NCBI RefSeq assembly: GCF_000980885.2
Contig: NZ_LBDA02000026.1
Coordinates: forward strand, 1-35,634
Length of the DNA stretch: 35,634 bases
Origin: Streptomyces malaysiense
Lineage (GTDB): Bacteria; Actinomycetota; Actinomycetes; Streptomycetales; Streptomycetaceae
Reading direction: 5' to 3'
The notes below the pieces were generated by a model that saw nothing but the letters and a program-made list of their open reading frames with translations, was not told the origin of the DNA and ran no database searches. The position numbers and the translations under genes were made by a program. Shown here one piece after another: positions 7,798-15,830 of the stretch. The number at the start of each line of letters is the position of its first letter. Position 1 is the first letter of the stretch.

Positions 7798-7827
7798 GGG
7801 CCTCTGCTGGACTCCCGGCAGAGGCCC
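7798..7827 (+). terminator. hairpin terminator
   Basis: A perfect ten-base-pair stem, GGGCCTCTGC (7798-7807) and GCAGAGGCCC (7818-7827), encloses a ten-base loop and is followed by CTTCT. It lies about 100 nt after the dienelactone-hydrolase-like gene and 140 nt before the SUFU gene, so it separates the two units. Confidence 0.65.
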
Positions 7828-7966
7828 CTTCTGCCTGAAGCCATGAATTGTTCGATTTCTGCAGAGCTTCGAGTGCTGCCCAAATTCGGGTTCTGGCTCA
7901 ACTTCTGTGGACCTGTTGCGGAGCGTTACTGGCGACGGCCCCGGTGGCATGCACCGGTGAGCGATC

Positions 7967-8551
7967 GTGCAGGCTGGACACATGGCCAGTCGCGTTGAGA
8001 AGTACCTCGCCCATCTTGATCGGCTTTCCGGAGGAAGCGAGCCCCGCTTCTTCCCTGTCGAATCGACCAAGCAGGGGCTGCGGGGTGTGACGGAGATCGT
8101 GTACTACAACCTGCCGGACGGGCTTCTCACGGCGCTCACCTACGGCTTGTCGCTGGCAGAGCATCCGGATTGGCAGCACGGCTCGCCGGAACTCTGCCTC
8201 AGTGTGAACTCGACCAACGTGATCTGGGCCCACGCGGTGGGCTTTCTCGCCGAGCAGCTCCGTGGAACCTGCCCATTCAGTTACGGCAGCACCATCAACT
8301 TCGGTGAACGCATCGTGCCCGAGTCAGAGATGACGGCATTCTGCGTGTTCGCACCGCTGGTCCTCGGCAGAGACGACTACCTGGGCATCGACGTCGGCAT
8401 TCCGGGACACGAAGGCCACGACGTGATCAACATCCAAGGGATGTACCCCATCCACGAGGTCGAACGGCAGTTCATCAACGAGCACGGGCTTGAAACCTTC
8501 TGGAAGAGCAACTGGGAGCCCACGGACGTGCTCCGGCGCCCCGCGATCTGA
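7967..8551 (+). CDS. suppressor-of-fused (SUFU) domain protein
   Basis: This 194-aa protein (189 aa if ATG 7982 is used) is covered almost entirely by a SUFU-like domain. The evidence is an N-terminal helix (RVEKYLAHLDRLSG), the strand TEIVYYNLPDGLLTALTYGL, then PELCLSVNSTN, the strand CPFSYGSTINFGERI, and the C-terminal segment NIQGMYPIHEVERQFINEHG typical of bacterial SUFU proteins. In bacteria this family often acts as immunity or partner proteins in polymorphic toxin loci, although many copies are solitary, as here; no toxin gene is visible beside it. GTG 7967 has GGTGAG upstream, whereas ATG 7982 has little, so the start is undecided. An ISL3 remnant lies just downstream. Confidence 0.85.
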   Translation: MQAGHMASRVEKYLAHLDRLSGGSEPRFFPVESTKQGLRGVTEIVYYNLPDGLLTALTYGLSLAEHPDWQHGSPELCLSVNSTNVIWAHAVGFLAEQLRGTCPFSYGSTINFGERIVPESEMTAFCVFAPLVLGRDDYLGIDVGIPGHEGHDVINIQGMYPIHEVERQFINEHGLETFWKSNWEPTDVLRRPAI

Positions 8552-8589
8552 TCTGGGGAGGAACCTGGACGACCGATTGGTGGACAGCA

Positions 8590-9000
8590 TCAGGCGAGCA
8601 GGACTCCCTTCCCGAGAAGAGCGAAGCCAGCACGCCCGAACATCTGACGCTTGAGCATCTTGATCCGGTTGACATGTCCTTCGACCGCGCCCGAGCTCCA
8701 GGGCAGGGTGAGTCCGGCGGTGACGGCGTCGATGTCGCGGTCGATGCCGGCAGTGAGAGTGTGGAGGCTGGGCAGGTCGTCCTGTCGGACGGCGTAGAGC
8801 CAGTCCGGGAGACGCTCTCCCTGACGCTGGGTGAGCATGACCGCGAAGGACCGGACGTGTCGGGTGAGCGCGTCGAGGTCGGGGCACTGGGTGCGGATGG
8901 TCTTGAGCTGGAGTTGTTCGGGCTCGGTGAGGGGCTCCGGACGGCGCAGGGTCCATCCGGAAACCGTTCGGGGCGACGGCGACCGGGCGGTGACCGGTCG
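8590..9000 (-). mobile_element. ISL3-type transposase C-terminal remnant
   Basis: On the minus strand this frame gives a typical end of an ISL3-family transposase: a linker (RTVSGWTLRRPEPLTEPEQ), helices with ALTRHVRSFAVMLTQRQGER, then DIDAVTAGLTLPWSSGAVEG and VNRIKMLKRQMFGRAGFALL before the TGA at 8590. The conserved Glu of the DDE triad is in GAVEGHVN. The N-terminal two thirds, with the zinc finger and both Asp residues, is missing; homology stops near 9000, where a chromate-resistance gene tail begins on the other strand. It cannot transpose by itself. No terminal inverted repeats were found. Confidence 0.8.
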
Positions 9001-9006
9001 CGGTGA

Positions 9007-9225
9007 GAAGGGGAGGAGACCGCCGACGAGTACTTCACCTACGCCGATCTGGAGGGGAACGACGAGGACTTGGCGAAGCCGAAGTCCTGGTTCGGCAAGA
9101 TCCGCGCCCGCGACCGGTTCGGCGCCACCCGCCGGCGGAAGACCGCCGAGCAGTTGCAGGCGTGCTCGGCCGCGCTGGAGGGCTTCGCCGAGCGTGTCTA
9201 CGCAACCGAGACCGAGCACGCGTGA
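9007..9225 (+). pseudogene. ChrB-like chromate-resistance protein, C-terminal fragment
   Basis: The 72-codon open frame follows a TGA at 9004 and ends with TGA at 9223-9225. It reads EETADEYFTYADLEGNDEDL, then KPKSWFGKIRARDRFGATRR and LEGFAERVYATETEHA. This is the pattern of the end of the ChrB N-terminal domain proteins linked to chromate resistance (helical, RARD-F-GA, C-terminal FAERVY). Everything upstream is replaced by the ISL3 transposase tail. It lies 33 nt before a cation transporter, so an intact metal-resistance operon (chrB plus transporter) probably existed here. The family call rests on motif memory, not on a search. Confidence 0.6.
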
Positions 9226-9258
9226 CAGTAGAAATCTAACGGCAGTTACCCTCAGCGC

Positions 9259-9870
9259 GTGACGAGAGAAGATTCTGGGGTTGTCGGGGTACCCCGCGCG
9301 GCGCTGCTCCGGCGGGGCTTCGCCCTGGAGTACGCCACGCTGGGCTGGAACGTGGTCGGTATCGTTGTCCTGGCTGTCGCGGCGATCGCCGCGAAGTCGG
9401 TGGCGCTGGCCGGCTTCGGCCTGGACTCGCTGATCGAGATCGGCGCCTCCACCGTGGTGATCTGGGAGCTGTCCGGCACCGGCGAGGAGCGCCAGAAGCG
9501 CGCGCTCAAGCTGATCGGTGTGGGCTTCGCGCTGCTGGCGGTGTACCTGCTGGTGCAGTCCACCTGGGTGCTGGCGGCCGGCTTCCGCCCGCACCACTCG
9601 GTGCTGGGGATCGTCTGGACCGCGATCACTGCGGTGGTGATGTTCACCCTCGCCTTCGGCAAGGCCCGCACCGGCGCGGCTCTGGACAACCCGGTCCTCA
9701 AGACCGAGGGCCGCGTCACCCTGATCGACGGCCTGCTGGCCGCCGCCGTGATGGTCGGCCTGGTCCTCAACTCCCTGGCCGGCCTCTGGTGGGCCGATCC
9801 CTTGGCCGGGTACGTCCTGGTCTACTACGCGGTGCGTGAGGTCGAGGAGATCTTCTCCGGCGACCACTGA
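9259..9870 (+). CDS. CDF-type cation diffusion facilitator transporter
   Basis: This 203-aa membrane protein starts at GTG 9259 and has about six helices, starting with YATLGWNVVGIVVLAVAAIA. The metal-site helix has GFGLDSLIE (Asp56 and Glu60). Later helices are LIGVGFALLAVYLLVQS, VWTAITAVVMFTLAFG, LIDGLLAAAVMVGLVLN and the last AGLWWADPLAGYVLVYYAV. The DxxxE/D pattern in helix 2 and the DG and WADP pattern in helices 5 and 6 match the cation-efflux (CDF) fold. It lacks the His-rich loop and the C-terminal cytoplasmic domain, as do the short actinobacterial versions. It follows the ChrB fragment by 33 nt. It probably exports a divalent metal; the ion is unknown. Confidence 0.85.
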   Translation: MTREDSGVVGVPRAALLRRGFALEYATLGWNVVGIVVLAVAAIAAKSVALAGFGLDSLIEIGASTVVIWELSGTGEERQKRALKLIGVGFALLAVYLLVQSTWVLAAGFRPHHSVLGIVWTAITAVVMFTLAFGKARTGAALDNPVLKTEGRVTLIDGLLAAAVMVGLVLNSLAGLWWADPLAGYVLVYYAVREVEEIFSGDH

Positions 9871-9934
9871 CCACCACCGACCGAGCGCGACCGAGCCCCG
9901 CCAACCGCCGGAGCCCTTCGGCATCCCGGGCCCT

Positions 9935-10246
9935 ACTGCTCCATCACGGCCGCCTGCTGCCGGGCGGAGTTTCGGCGGAAGACCGCATGAGCCGACCGAC
10001 TGGGCACTGCCGTCCGCTCGGCCAAGCCGGCGTTCGGCGCCTTGTGGAGGGCGCGTGCCCGCGCCGGTGCCCGGCCTCCAGACTCAGGTCGGACAAGGTC
10101 TGCACAGGTCCGTCCTTGCACAAGATCGCGCCGGTCAACACCAAGAACGCGTTCGCACGGGCGTTCAGAAACTCGTAGAACTCGACCCGAAAGCGGGACC
10201 GGACGTCGAACGCGTCACCCGCGGCCGCAGGGACAGGCGGACTCAT
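9935..10246 (-). mobile_element. IS701-like transposase N-terminal remnant
   Basis: From ATG 10246 the minus strand gives MSPPVPAAAGDAFDV and then the well-known transposase start RSRFRVEFYEFLNARANAFL, continuing to TLSDLSLEAGHRRGHA. That is the N-terminal helix region of the large actinobacterial IS701-like transposases. Near 10046 the frame shifts; the next segment (ALHKAPNAGL, expected ALYDALN) is in another frame and degenerates before 9935. The catalytic domain is absent, so it is a dead fragment. Confidence 0.65.
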
Positions 10247-10655
10247 ACGCAACAGCCTTTCTCTCGCGCTTCGTTGCACAACATCTCGAAGCGTGGAGAA
10301 CAGCTGCCTCGGCTGTCCCGCGCAGAACCGCGGATCAGCAGGTCGGGTGACTTTCGAGGTTGAACAATAAGCTCACGAGCCGTTGCCCTATCGATCACGA
10401 GGACGGTTCTGATCGAACGGACTCCCCGGTCGGGGGAGCTTGGCCGGGTGCGCGCATGGAGGCAGGACCTCCGGTGCAGCAGGAGGGCTGCGAAGCCAAC
10501 TCGAGGACATCGGGGTGGGGTACCTCCGGCACGCCGGGGCGGGCATCAAGCCGATTGACCCATCCGCGCGTGGCTGAGATGTGCCGTGCTCCGCGTGGAT
10601 CGCACCGGCCGAGGCGTGATCTCCTGCCCCACAACTGGGTACTGCTCGTCCTGCT
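10247..10655. other. 400-bp stretch without an intact gene
   Basis: No intact gene is seen. In the plus frame ending with TGA near 10578 there is a protein-like tail (QLEDIGVGYLRHAGAGIKPI). It vaguely resembles the LEEAGIGYRH segment of DUF488 proteins, but the match is too weak to call. The area between the IS701-like remnant and the response regulator is probably a deletion scar. Confidence 0.35.
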
Positions 10656-11324
10656 TCAACGACGTGCGGGTCCTGCCAGTCCGCTTTCGTAGGCGGCGAT
10701 GACGAGTTGGGCCCGGTCTCTGGCCCCCAGCTTCGTCAGCAAATGGCTGACGTGGGTCTTGACCGTGCCCACGGTCAGATACAGCTCGGCTGCGATTTCG
10801 TTGTTGGACAGGCCACGTGCGATCAGGCCCAGCACGTCACGCTCGCGGCCGGTCACCCCGTCCAGGGCGCGGGTGACCGGGCCGGGGTAGCCGGGGCGGC
10901 GGAGGTAGGTCTCGATGAGCTTGCGGGTGACGCCGGGGGACAGCAGCGACTCCCCGGTGGCGATCACCCTCACGGCGTCGATCAGGCGTGCGGGTGGAGT
11001 GTCCTTGAGGAGGAAGCCCGCGGCGCCCGCGCGGAGCGCCTCGAAGACGTACTCGTCCAGATCGAAGGTGGTGAGCACCAGGACGTGGACGGGCACCGGA
11101 GACGGGCCGCCGAGCAGCGTGCGGATGGCCTCGATGCCAGTGAGTCCGGGCATCCGGATGTCCATCAGGGCCACATCGGGGCGCAGTTCGCGGATCACTC
11201 TGACCGCTTGGGTCCCGTCGGCCGCCTCGTCGACGACCTGGAGATCGTTTTCCGATTCGATCAGCACACGGAATCCGGCACGCACCAGCGTCTCGTCGTC
11301 CACCACGACGACCCGCAACTTCAT
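10656..11324 (-). CDS. NarL/LuxR-family response regulator
   Basis: This 222-aa regulator is intact. The receiver domain (about 1-120) has acidic Asp9, Asp10 and Glu11, the phosphoacceptor Asp55 (LMDIRMPG), Thr85 and Thr86 (LVLTTFD) and Lys107 (FLLKDTP). The C-terminal LuxR helix-turn-helix (about 150-215) has TGRERDVLGLIARGLSNNEI and VGTVKTHVSHLLTKLGARDR. It is translationally coupled by an ATGA overlap to a histidine-kinase gene of which only the last 60 or so codons remain. Unless another kinase or a small phosphodonor phosphorylates it, it is an orphan. Its target genes are not evident. Confidence 0.93.
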   Translation of the reverse strand: MKLRVVVVDDETLVRAGFRVLIESENDLQVVDEAADGTQAVRVIRELRPDVALMDIRMPGLTGIEAIRTLLGGPSPVPVHVLVLTTFDLDEYVFEALRAGAAGFLLKDTPPARLIDAVRVIATGESLLSPGVTRKLIETYLRRPGYPGPVTRALDGVTGRERDVLGLIARGLSNNEIAAELYLTVGTVKTHVSHLLTKLGARDRAQLVIAAYESGLAGPARR

Positions 11325-11515
11325 ACGCCCTCATGATCGGCGCCCACGGGGAACCGGGCTGTTCGCGAGTCCGTGGCGTACGGCAGCCGGGCGGTGACGC
11401 GAAAGCCGTGCGGCGAGAGCGGGCCCGCGTGAACCTCGCCGCCGTAGAGGGCGGCACGTTCCTTCATGCCGGTCAGGCCGTGGCCCTCGGTGATCGGTGA
11501 TCCCGCCACCCAGCA
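11321..11515 (-). pseudogene. sensor histidine kinase, C-terminal fragment
   Basis: On the minus strand the frame reads ITEGHGLTGMKERAALYGGE and then GFRVTARLPY before the TGA at 11321. This is the G2-box end of the ATPase domain of NarX/DesK-type kinases (GxGLxGMxER), which pair with NarL-type regulators. All upstream sequence (sensor, dimerisation and most of the ATPase domain) is missing. Kinase-like sequence ends near 11500, just before CAGGGTC at 11516, which may be the end of an ISAs1-type element. Insertion plus deletion probably destroyed the kinase. Confidence 0.75.
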
Positions 11516-11990
11516 CGCAGGGTCTTTGAGGAGTGATCTTGTGTCCGGGTTCGTCGTGTCAGGCCGAGGACGGTGAGGAGCCTCAGGTGATTTCGGGCGG
11601 TGTGGCGAAGGGCGGCTGCGAGGTTGGTATGGCCGTTCTGACGGTGGACGCCGATGTCGAGGTCGCGCAGGCCGGCCATGGCACGGGGTAGGTGGCGGGT
11701 GCGGGCTCGCGAGGCGTCCTCGTGGAGGGTGCGGTCGCGGACGTGGCAGAGCTGTTCCCGGTGCGCCGGTGGCCGCAAATCCAAGGCCGCGAGTTCGCTG
11801 CCGTCGGCCGCGCCGGGCGGCAGGCTCGTGAGCGAGAGCCGGGAACGCCGACGGTGTTCGGCAAACTGCTGCGCGATGCCCTGCCTCGGCGCCCGTATGT
11901 GATCGTGTGCGCTGAGGCCCAGCAGTACCCGGCGGGAGAACTGTGGAGCTCCGGTCAGCGGCCGGATGTCACCCGTTCGCGCGCGCGTCC
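11516..11990 (-). mobile_element. ISAs1-type transposase remnant
   Basis: In the minus orientation the segment gives the end of an ISAs1-family transposase: SLPPGAADGSELAALDL, then CHVRDRTLHEDASRARTRH (expected HWVRDVTFGEDASQVRTG), and RAMAGLRDLDIGVHRQNGHT, then NLAAALRHTARN. The catalytic Glu of the DDE triad would be the E in the HEDAS motif. The segments are mutated, and the N-terminal part with both catalytic Asp residues was not found. CAGGGTCTTTGAGG at 11516 could be its terminal sequence next to the kinase fragment. The left boundary near 11990 is approximate. Confidence 0.65.
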
Positions 11991-12029
11991 GTGCGGGGTG
12001 GGACGGCGGGGGGCGCCAACAATCTGACG

Positions 12030-12044
12030 GTGTGCCGGGCACAC
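12030..12044. repeat. inverted repeat upstream of the propeller gene
   Basis: GTGTGCC (12030-12036), one central G, then GGCACAC (12038-12044): a perfect fifteen-base inverted repeat 118 bp before the start of the YVTN gene. It could be an operator, or an IS end left from the ISAs1 remnant. Confidence 0.3.
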
Positions 12045-12161
12045 GGACAGTGGTCCGGGCGCATCCCGGATACGCCGTAGCGCGCCGTGTCCGGCCCGAT
12101 CGGCGGTCCGCTGAACGGCGATGGGCAGGGGCACCGCCTCCGACTATCCTTTGGAGACCAT

Positions 12162-13679
12162 GTGACGACCCGTCATCTCCCTGCTCGGTCGAGGCCCGGG
12201 AGCACCGCCTCTTCACCACCGCCGCGGCGGTCGCGTCTCCTGCGGCGGCGGGGGGCAGGGGGCCGCAGCCTGACGGCCGGGCTCATCCTGGTGGCCGGGC
12301 TGCTCCTGCCGGTGATGTCCTCGCAACCCGCCCAGGCCGTCCCGCCCGGCACCTACGCCTATGTCGTCAACAGTTCCGACGACACGGTGTCGGTGATCGA
12401 CACCAGCACCGACACCGTCACCGACACCATCCCCGTGGGCAACTTCCCCATGAGGGCGGCGGCCAGTCCGGACGGCACCCGCGTCTACGTCGTCAACAGC
12501 CTGGACAACACGGTGTCGGTGATCGACATCGCCACCGACACAGTGGTCGCCACTGTCGCCGTCGGCAGCAACCCGCAGGGGGTGGCCGTCAGCCCCGACA
12601 GCGCCTTCGCCTACGTCACCAACCGCTCCGACGACACGGTGTCGGTGATCGACACCAGCACCGACACCGTCACCGACACCATCACGGCAGGCAACGACGC
12701 GCTGGGGGCGGCGGTCAGCCCGAACGGCACCCGCCTCTATGTCGCCAACGCTGACGACAACACGGTGTCGGTGATCGACACCAGCACCAACACCGTCACC
12801 GACACCATCCCCGTCGGCAACGACCCGCAGGAGGTGGCGGTCACTCCGGACAACGCCTTCGCCTACGTCACCAACCGCAACGACGACACGGTGTCGGTGA
12901 TCGACACCAGCACCGACACCGTCACCGACACCATCCCCGTCGGCAACGGCCCGCTCGGGGCAGCGGCCAGCCCCGACGGCACCCACGTCTATGCCGCCAA
13001 CTTCAGCAGCGATTCGGTGTCGGTGATCGACACCGCCAGCAACACCGTCACCGACACCGTCGCTGTCGGCCAGGCCTCATGGGACGTGGCCGTCACTCCG
13101 GACAGCGCCTTCGCTTATGTCACCGACCGCGACAGTGCCGCAGTCTCGGTGATCGACACCAGCACCAACACCGTCACCGACACCGTCACCGTCGGCAACG
13201 GCCCACGCGGGGTGGCGATCGCGACGGTGCCCCGGCCGACGGCACCGGCGTTGAAGCTGGTCAAGCTCACTCCCGGTGGGAAGTTCCGCCAGGGTGGGCA
13301 GGGCTGGTACACCCTGACGGTGACCAACACCGGTGACGCACCCACCGACGGCACTGTCGCCGTCACCGACACCCTGCCGGTGAGCCTCACCCCGGTCAGT
13401 CTCACCGGCAGCGGATGGACCTGCACGCTGACCCCCCTGTCCTGTTCCCGCAACGACGTCCTCGACCCGGGTGCGAGCTACCCGCCCCTCACCCTCACGG
13501 TGAACATCGCCAGGAACGCGCCCGAGCAGATCACCAACATCGCGACCGTCACCGGCGGCGGCACGACCAGTACCAGCACCGCCACCGCAACCACCACCGT
13601 TCACGAGCAGGAGAAGCCCAAGCCCCCCCATGACGGCGACGACTGCCATGACAGGTCCGGCACCTGCGGCAACACGTAA
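12162..13679 (+). CDS. secreted YVTN beta-propeller protein with DUF11 domain
   Basis: This 505-aa exported protein starts at GTG 12162, with GGAGA at 12153-12157; an upstream in-frame start at 12087 lacks a ribosome binding site. Residues 1-59 are a long basic signal peptide with probable cleavage after AQA59. Residues of about 63-360 hold seven copies of a 42-residue YVTN blade (YVTN, then DDTVSVIDTSTDTVTDTI and a PVGN turn), enough for one closed seven-blade propeller. Residues of about 363-480 are a DUF11-type adhesin fold (LTVTNTGDAPTDGTVAVTDT). The tail is Pro/Lys-rich with two Cys (DCHDRSGTCGNT). There is no LPXTG motif or membrane anchor, so it is probably released or loosely wall-associated. 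Its binding partner is unknown. Confidence 0.9.
   Translation: MTTRHLPARSRPGSTASSPPPRRSRLLRRRGAGGRSLTAGLILVAGLLLPVMSSQPAQAVPPGTYAYVVNSSDDTVSVIDTSTDTVTDTIPVGNFPMRAAASPDGTRVYVVNSLDNTVSVIDIATDTVVATVAVGSNPQGVAVSPDSAFAYVTNRSDDTVSVIDTSTDTVTDTITAGNDALGAAVSPNGTRLYVANADDNTVSVIDTSTNTVTDTIPVGNDPQEVAVTPDNAFAYVTNRNDDTVSVIDTSTDTVTDTIPVGNGPLGAAASPDGTHVYAANFSSDSVSVIDTASNTVTDTVAVGQASWDVAVTPDSAFAYVTDRDSAAVSVIDTSTNTVTDTVTVGNGPRGVAIATVPRPTAPALKLVKLTPGGKFRQGGQGWYTLTVTNTGDAPTDGTVAVTDTLPVSLTPVSLTGSGWTCTLTPLSCSRNDVLDPGASYPPLTLTVNIARNAPEQITNIATVTGGGTTSTSTATATTTVHEQEKPKPPHDGDDCHDRSGTCGNT
12357..13236 (+). repeat. seven tandem 126-bp coding repeats (YVTN blades)
   Basis: The repeats have a period of 126 bp (42 codons). 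The core ACGGTGTCGGTGATCGACAC recurs nearly unchanged at DNA level, as does the following stretch encoding Asp-Thr-Ser-Thr-Asp-Thr-Val. Even-numbered blades share GTR/GTH-V-Y-V before the YVTN position and odd-numbered ones from the third on share AFAYVTNR. The effective unit is thus 252 bp, which indicates duplication of blade pairs. Confidence 0.85.
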
Positions 13680-13764
13680 GCGGCTCAGGCGCACGGCGGC
13701 GGATCCGCCACGCCGGCGGGGGGTGTCACGAAAGCGGTGTTAGCGGCTGTCTCGTTGGGGTGAC

Positions 13765-13792
13765 CCCGGCTCTCCGGATGCGGAGAGCCGGG
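13765..13792 (+). terminator. strong hairpin terminator
   Basis: A perfect twelve-base-pair stem, CCCGGCTCTCCG and CGGAGAGCCGGG, has a four-base GATG loop and lies 85 nt after the propeller gene. It has no T tract, which is usual in streptomycetes. It isolates the propeller gene from the phosphoesterase gene. Confidence 0.8.
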
Positions 13793-13814
13793 AACGTGTG
13801 GTGGATGCCCAGTC

Positions 13815-13836
13815 CCTGTGCGAACGGTTCGTGAAC
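13815..13836 (-). promoter_or_regulatory. possible PHO box (PhoP-binding direct repeat)
   Basis: Read on the minus strand, two adjacent eleven-base units occur, GTTCACGAACC (13836 to 13826) and GTTCGCACAGG (13825 to 13815). They resemble the GTTCAC-type direct repeats bound by Streptomyces PhoP. They lie about 90 bp before a secreted phosphoesterase gene, where phosphate control would make sense. The orientation is opposite to the gene, and the same bases also form an imperfect inverted repeat (GGTTCGTGAACT), so another regulator is possible. Confidence 0.35.
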
Positions 13837-13924
13837 TGTTGCCGGACCGGCTTGTGGAGGCTCCTGCACAGCGGCACTGTCGTCATGGGCATGACCATCC
13901 CATCCCTCAGTGTCAGGAGACCTG

Positions 13925-15532
13925 ATGCACAGCCGACTTCGGCTCGCCTCGGCCGCCGCCATCCTCGGCGTAGCCGCCGGTCTGACCGCCGTGACACCGG
14001 CGCAGGCCGGCTCCACTCCCGCTCCCGACCATGTCGTGGTCGTGATCGAGGAGAATCACTCCTACGGGGACATCATCGGGGACACCGCCGACGCCCCGTA
14101 CGTCAATTCCCTGGCCACGCAGGGCGCCGACTTCACCGACTCGCACGCGATCACGCATCCGAGCCAGCCCAACTACTACGACCTGTTCTCGGGCGGCAAC
14201 CAGGGAATCACCAGCGACTCGTGCGTCACCCCGGGGTTCTCCTCCGCGGCGAACCTCGGCTCGGAGCTGCTGGGGGCCGGCAAGACCTTCGCCAGCTACA
14301 ACGAATCGCTCCCGTCGCAGGGCTGGACCGGCTGCACATCGGGTGCGTACGCGCGCAAGCACAACCCGTGGTTCGGCTTCTCCAACGTGCCGACCTCCAC
14401 CGCGCACACCTTCGGCCAGTTCCCGACGGACTACGCGACGCTGCCGGACGTCTCGTTCGTGATCCCGAACCTCGACGACGACATGCACGACGGCACCGTG
14501 AAGCAGGGCGACACCTGGCTGCAGAACAACCTCGGCGCGTACGCGACCTGGGCGAAGAGCCACAACAGCCTGCTCGTGGTGACGTGGGACGAGGACGACG
14601 GAAGTACCTCCAACCAGATCCCGACGATCTTCTACGGGGCCGGGGTCAAGACGGGTGACTACGGCGAGACGATCGACCACTACAACGTGCTGCGCACGCT
14701 TGAGGACGTCTACGGCCTCGCCACCACCGGCAACGCCTCCTTCGCCACGCCGATCACCGACATCTGGTCGACGCAGGCCGGCAACGTCGTTTCGGTCACC
14801 AACCCCGGAAACCAGGCCACCACGGCCGGTAGTGCCGCGAGCCTCCAGATCAAGGCCACCGACTCGGCCGGCGCGCCGCTGACCTACAGCGCCACGGGCC
14901 TTCCGGCCGGACTGACCATCGACTCGTCCACGGGCCTGATCTCCGGCACCCCTACCACTGCCGGGACCGGCGACATCACAGTGACTGTCAGGGACTCCAC
15001 CGGCGCTTCGGACAGCACCTCCTTCACCTGGACGGTCACCAGCCCGTCCGGAGGCGGCTGCACCGCGCAACAACTCCTCGGCAACCCCGGCTTCGAGACC
15101 GGCAGTGCCGCGCCCTGGACCGCCACCTCCGGCGTGATCAGCAACGCCTCCGGCCAGTCACCGCACTCCGGCAGTTGGTACGCCTGGCTGGACGGCTACG
15201 GGTCCACCTCCACCGACACCCTTGCCCAGACGGTGACCATCCCCGCCGGGTGCACCGTCGGCTACTCGTTCTGGCTGCACGTCGACACCTCGGAGAGGAC
15301 CACCTCCAAGGCGTACGACACTCTCAAGGCCCAGGCGCTCGATGGTTCCGGGAAGGTGCTGGGCACGCTCGCCACGTACTCGAACCTCGACGCCGCCAAC
15401 GGCTACACGCAGCGCACCTTCGACCTGACGCCCTACGCCGGCCAGACGGTGACGCTGAAGTTCACCGGCTCCGAGGACTCCTCCCTCCAGACCAGCTTCG
15501 TCATCGACGACACGGCACTGGACCTCTCCTGA
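13925..15532 (+). CDS. secreted phosphoesterase with putative Ig domain and C-terminal beta-sandwich
   Basis: This 535-aa exported protein starts at ATG 13925, 5 nt after AGGAGA. The signal peptide is cleaved probably after AQA28. Residues of about 34-285 are a phosphoesterase domain (acid phosphatase/phospholipase C superfamily): [17 protein letters not shown] with Glu and Asn metal-ligand candidates, [15 protein letters not shown] with the likely nucleophile Ser, and a late WDEDDG motif. About 295-380 is a putative Ig-like domain ([20 protein letters not shown]). The rest is a galactose-binding-like sandwich starting [10 protein letters not shown] and ending [12 protein letters not shown]. 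It probably releases phosphate from extracellular esters; the extra domains suggest attachment to a polymer. A possible PHO box lies upstream. Confidence 0.9.
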   Translation: MHSRLRLASAAAILGVAAGLTAVTPAQAGSTPAPDHVVVVIEENHSYGDIIGDTADAPYVNSLATQGADFTDSHAITHPSQPNYYDLFSGGNQGITSDSCVTPGFSSAANLGSELLGAGKTFASYNESLPSQGWTGCTSGAYARKHNPWFGFSNVPTSTAHTFGQFPTDYATLPDVSFVIPNLDDDMHDGTVKQGDTWLQNNLGAYATWAKSHNSLLVVTWDEDDGSTSNQIPTIFYGAGVKTGDYGETIDHYNVLRTLEDVYGLATTGNASFATPITDIWSTQAGNVVSVTNPGNQATTAGSAASLQIKATDSAGAPLTYSATGLPAGLTIDSSTGLISGTPTTAGTGDITVTVRDSTGASDSTSFTWTVTSPSGGGCTAQQLLGNPGFETGSAAPWTATSGVISNASGQSPHSGSWYAWLDGYGSTSTDTLAQTVTIPAGCTVGYSFWLHVDTSERTTSKAYDTLKAQALDGSGKVLGTLATYSNLDAANGYTQRTFDLTPYAGQTVTLKFTGSEDSSLQTSFVIDDTALDLS

Positions 15533-15552
15533 GCCCCTCCTGAGCCGGCCCG

Positions 15553-15581
15553 CGAGACCCCTGCCCCACGCGGGGGCCTCG
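15553..15581 (+). terminator. hairpin after phosphoesterase gene
   Basis: A GC-rich imperfect hairpin, CGAG-A-CCCC against GGGGG-C-CTCG, with one mismatch, begins 20 nt after the phosphoesterase stop. It has no T tract and fits a factor-independent streptomycete terminator. Confidence 0.5.
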
Positions 15582-15830
15582 TCCCTGCTGCCACTGCCGC
15601 TGCGGCCAACGCTGCTCACCGACGCCCCACCGTGTTCCGATGGTCCGTGACCTCGCTGATCGGGCCGGACGCGCACGGCCGAGCACCGTCGCGGGCACGG
15701 GGCGATGTACGGCGTGGTCAACCACGGCCGGCTGGAGCCACGCCGGCGCCGCCCGGTGTCTGCTCGATGGTCGTGTCCCTCTTCCGGCGTCTCCTCGATC
15801 ACCGGATCCGCCGATCACCGAGCACTCCCG
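15582..15830. other. convergent intergenic region, nothing recognised
   Basis: This is the region between the phosphoesterase gene and the convergent LysR gene. Short open frames exist on both strands, but none has a ribosome binding site or a recognisable domain. Confidence 0.4.

Noticed and set aside
10360..10692. Open frame of 110 codons before the response regulator gene
   Set aside because: No ribosome binding site, no domain, and it overlaps the convergent end of the response regulator gene.
12087..12161. Longer start for the YVTN protein
   Set aside because: GTG 12162 has GGAGA at proper distance and begins a basic signal peptide; 12087 has neither.
12357..13236. Regular direct repeats resembling an array
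   Set aside because: They are 126-bp in-frame coding repeats for YVTN blades without spacers, so not a CRISPR array or satellite.
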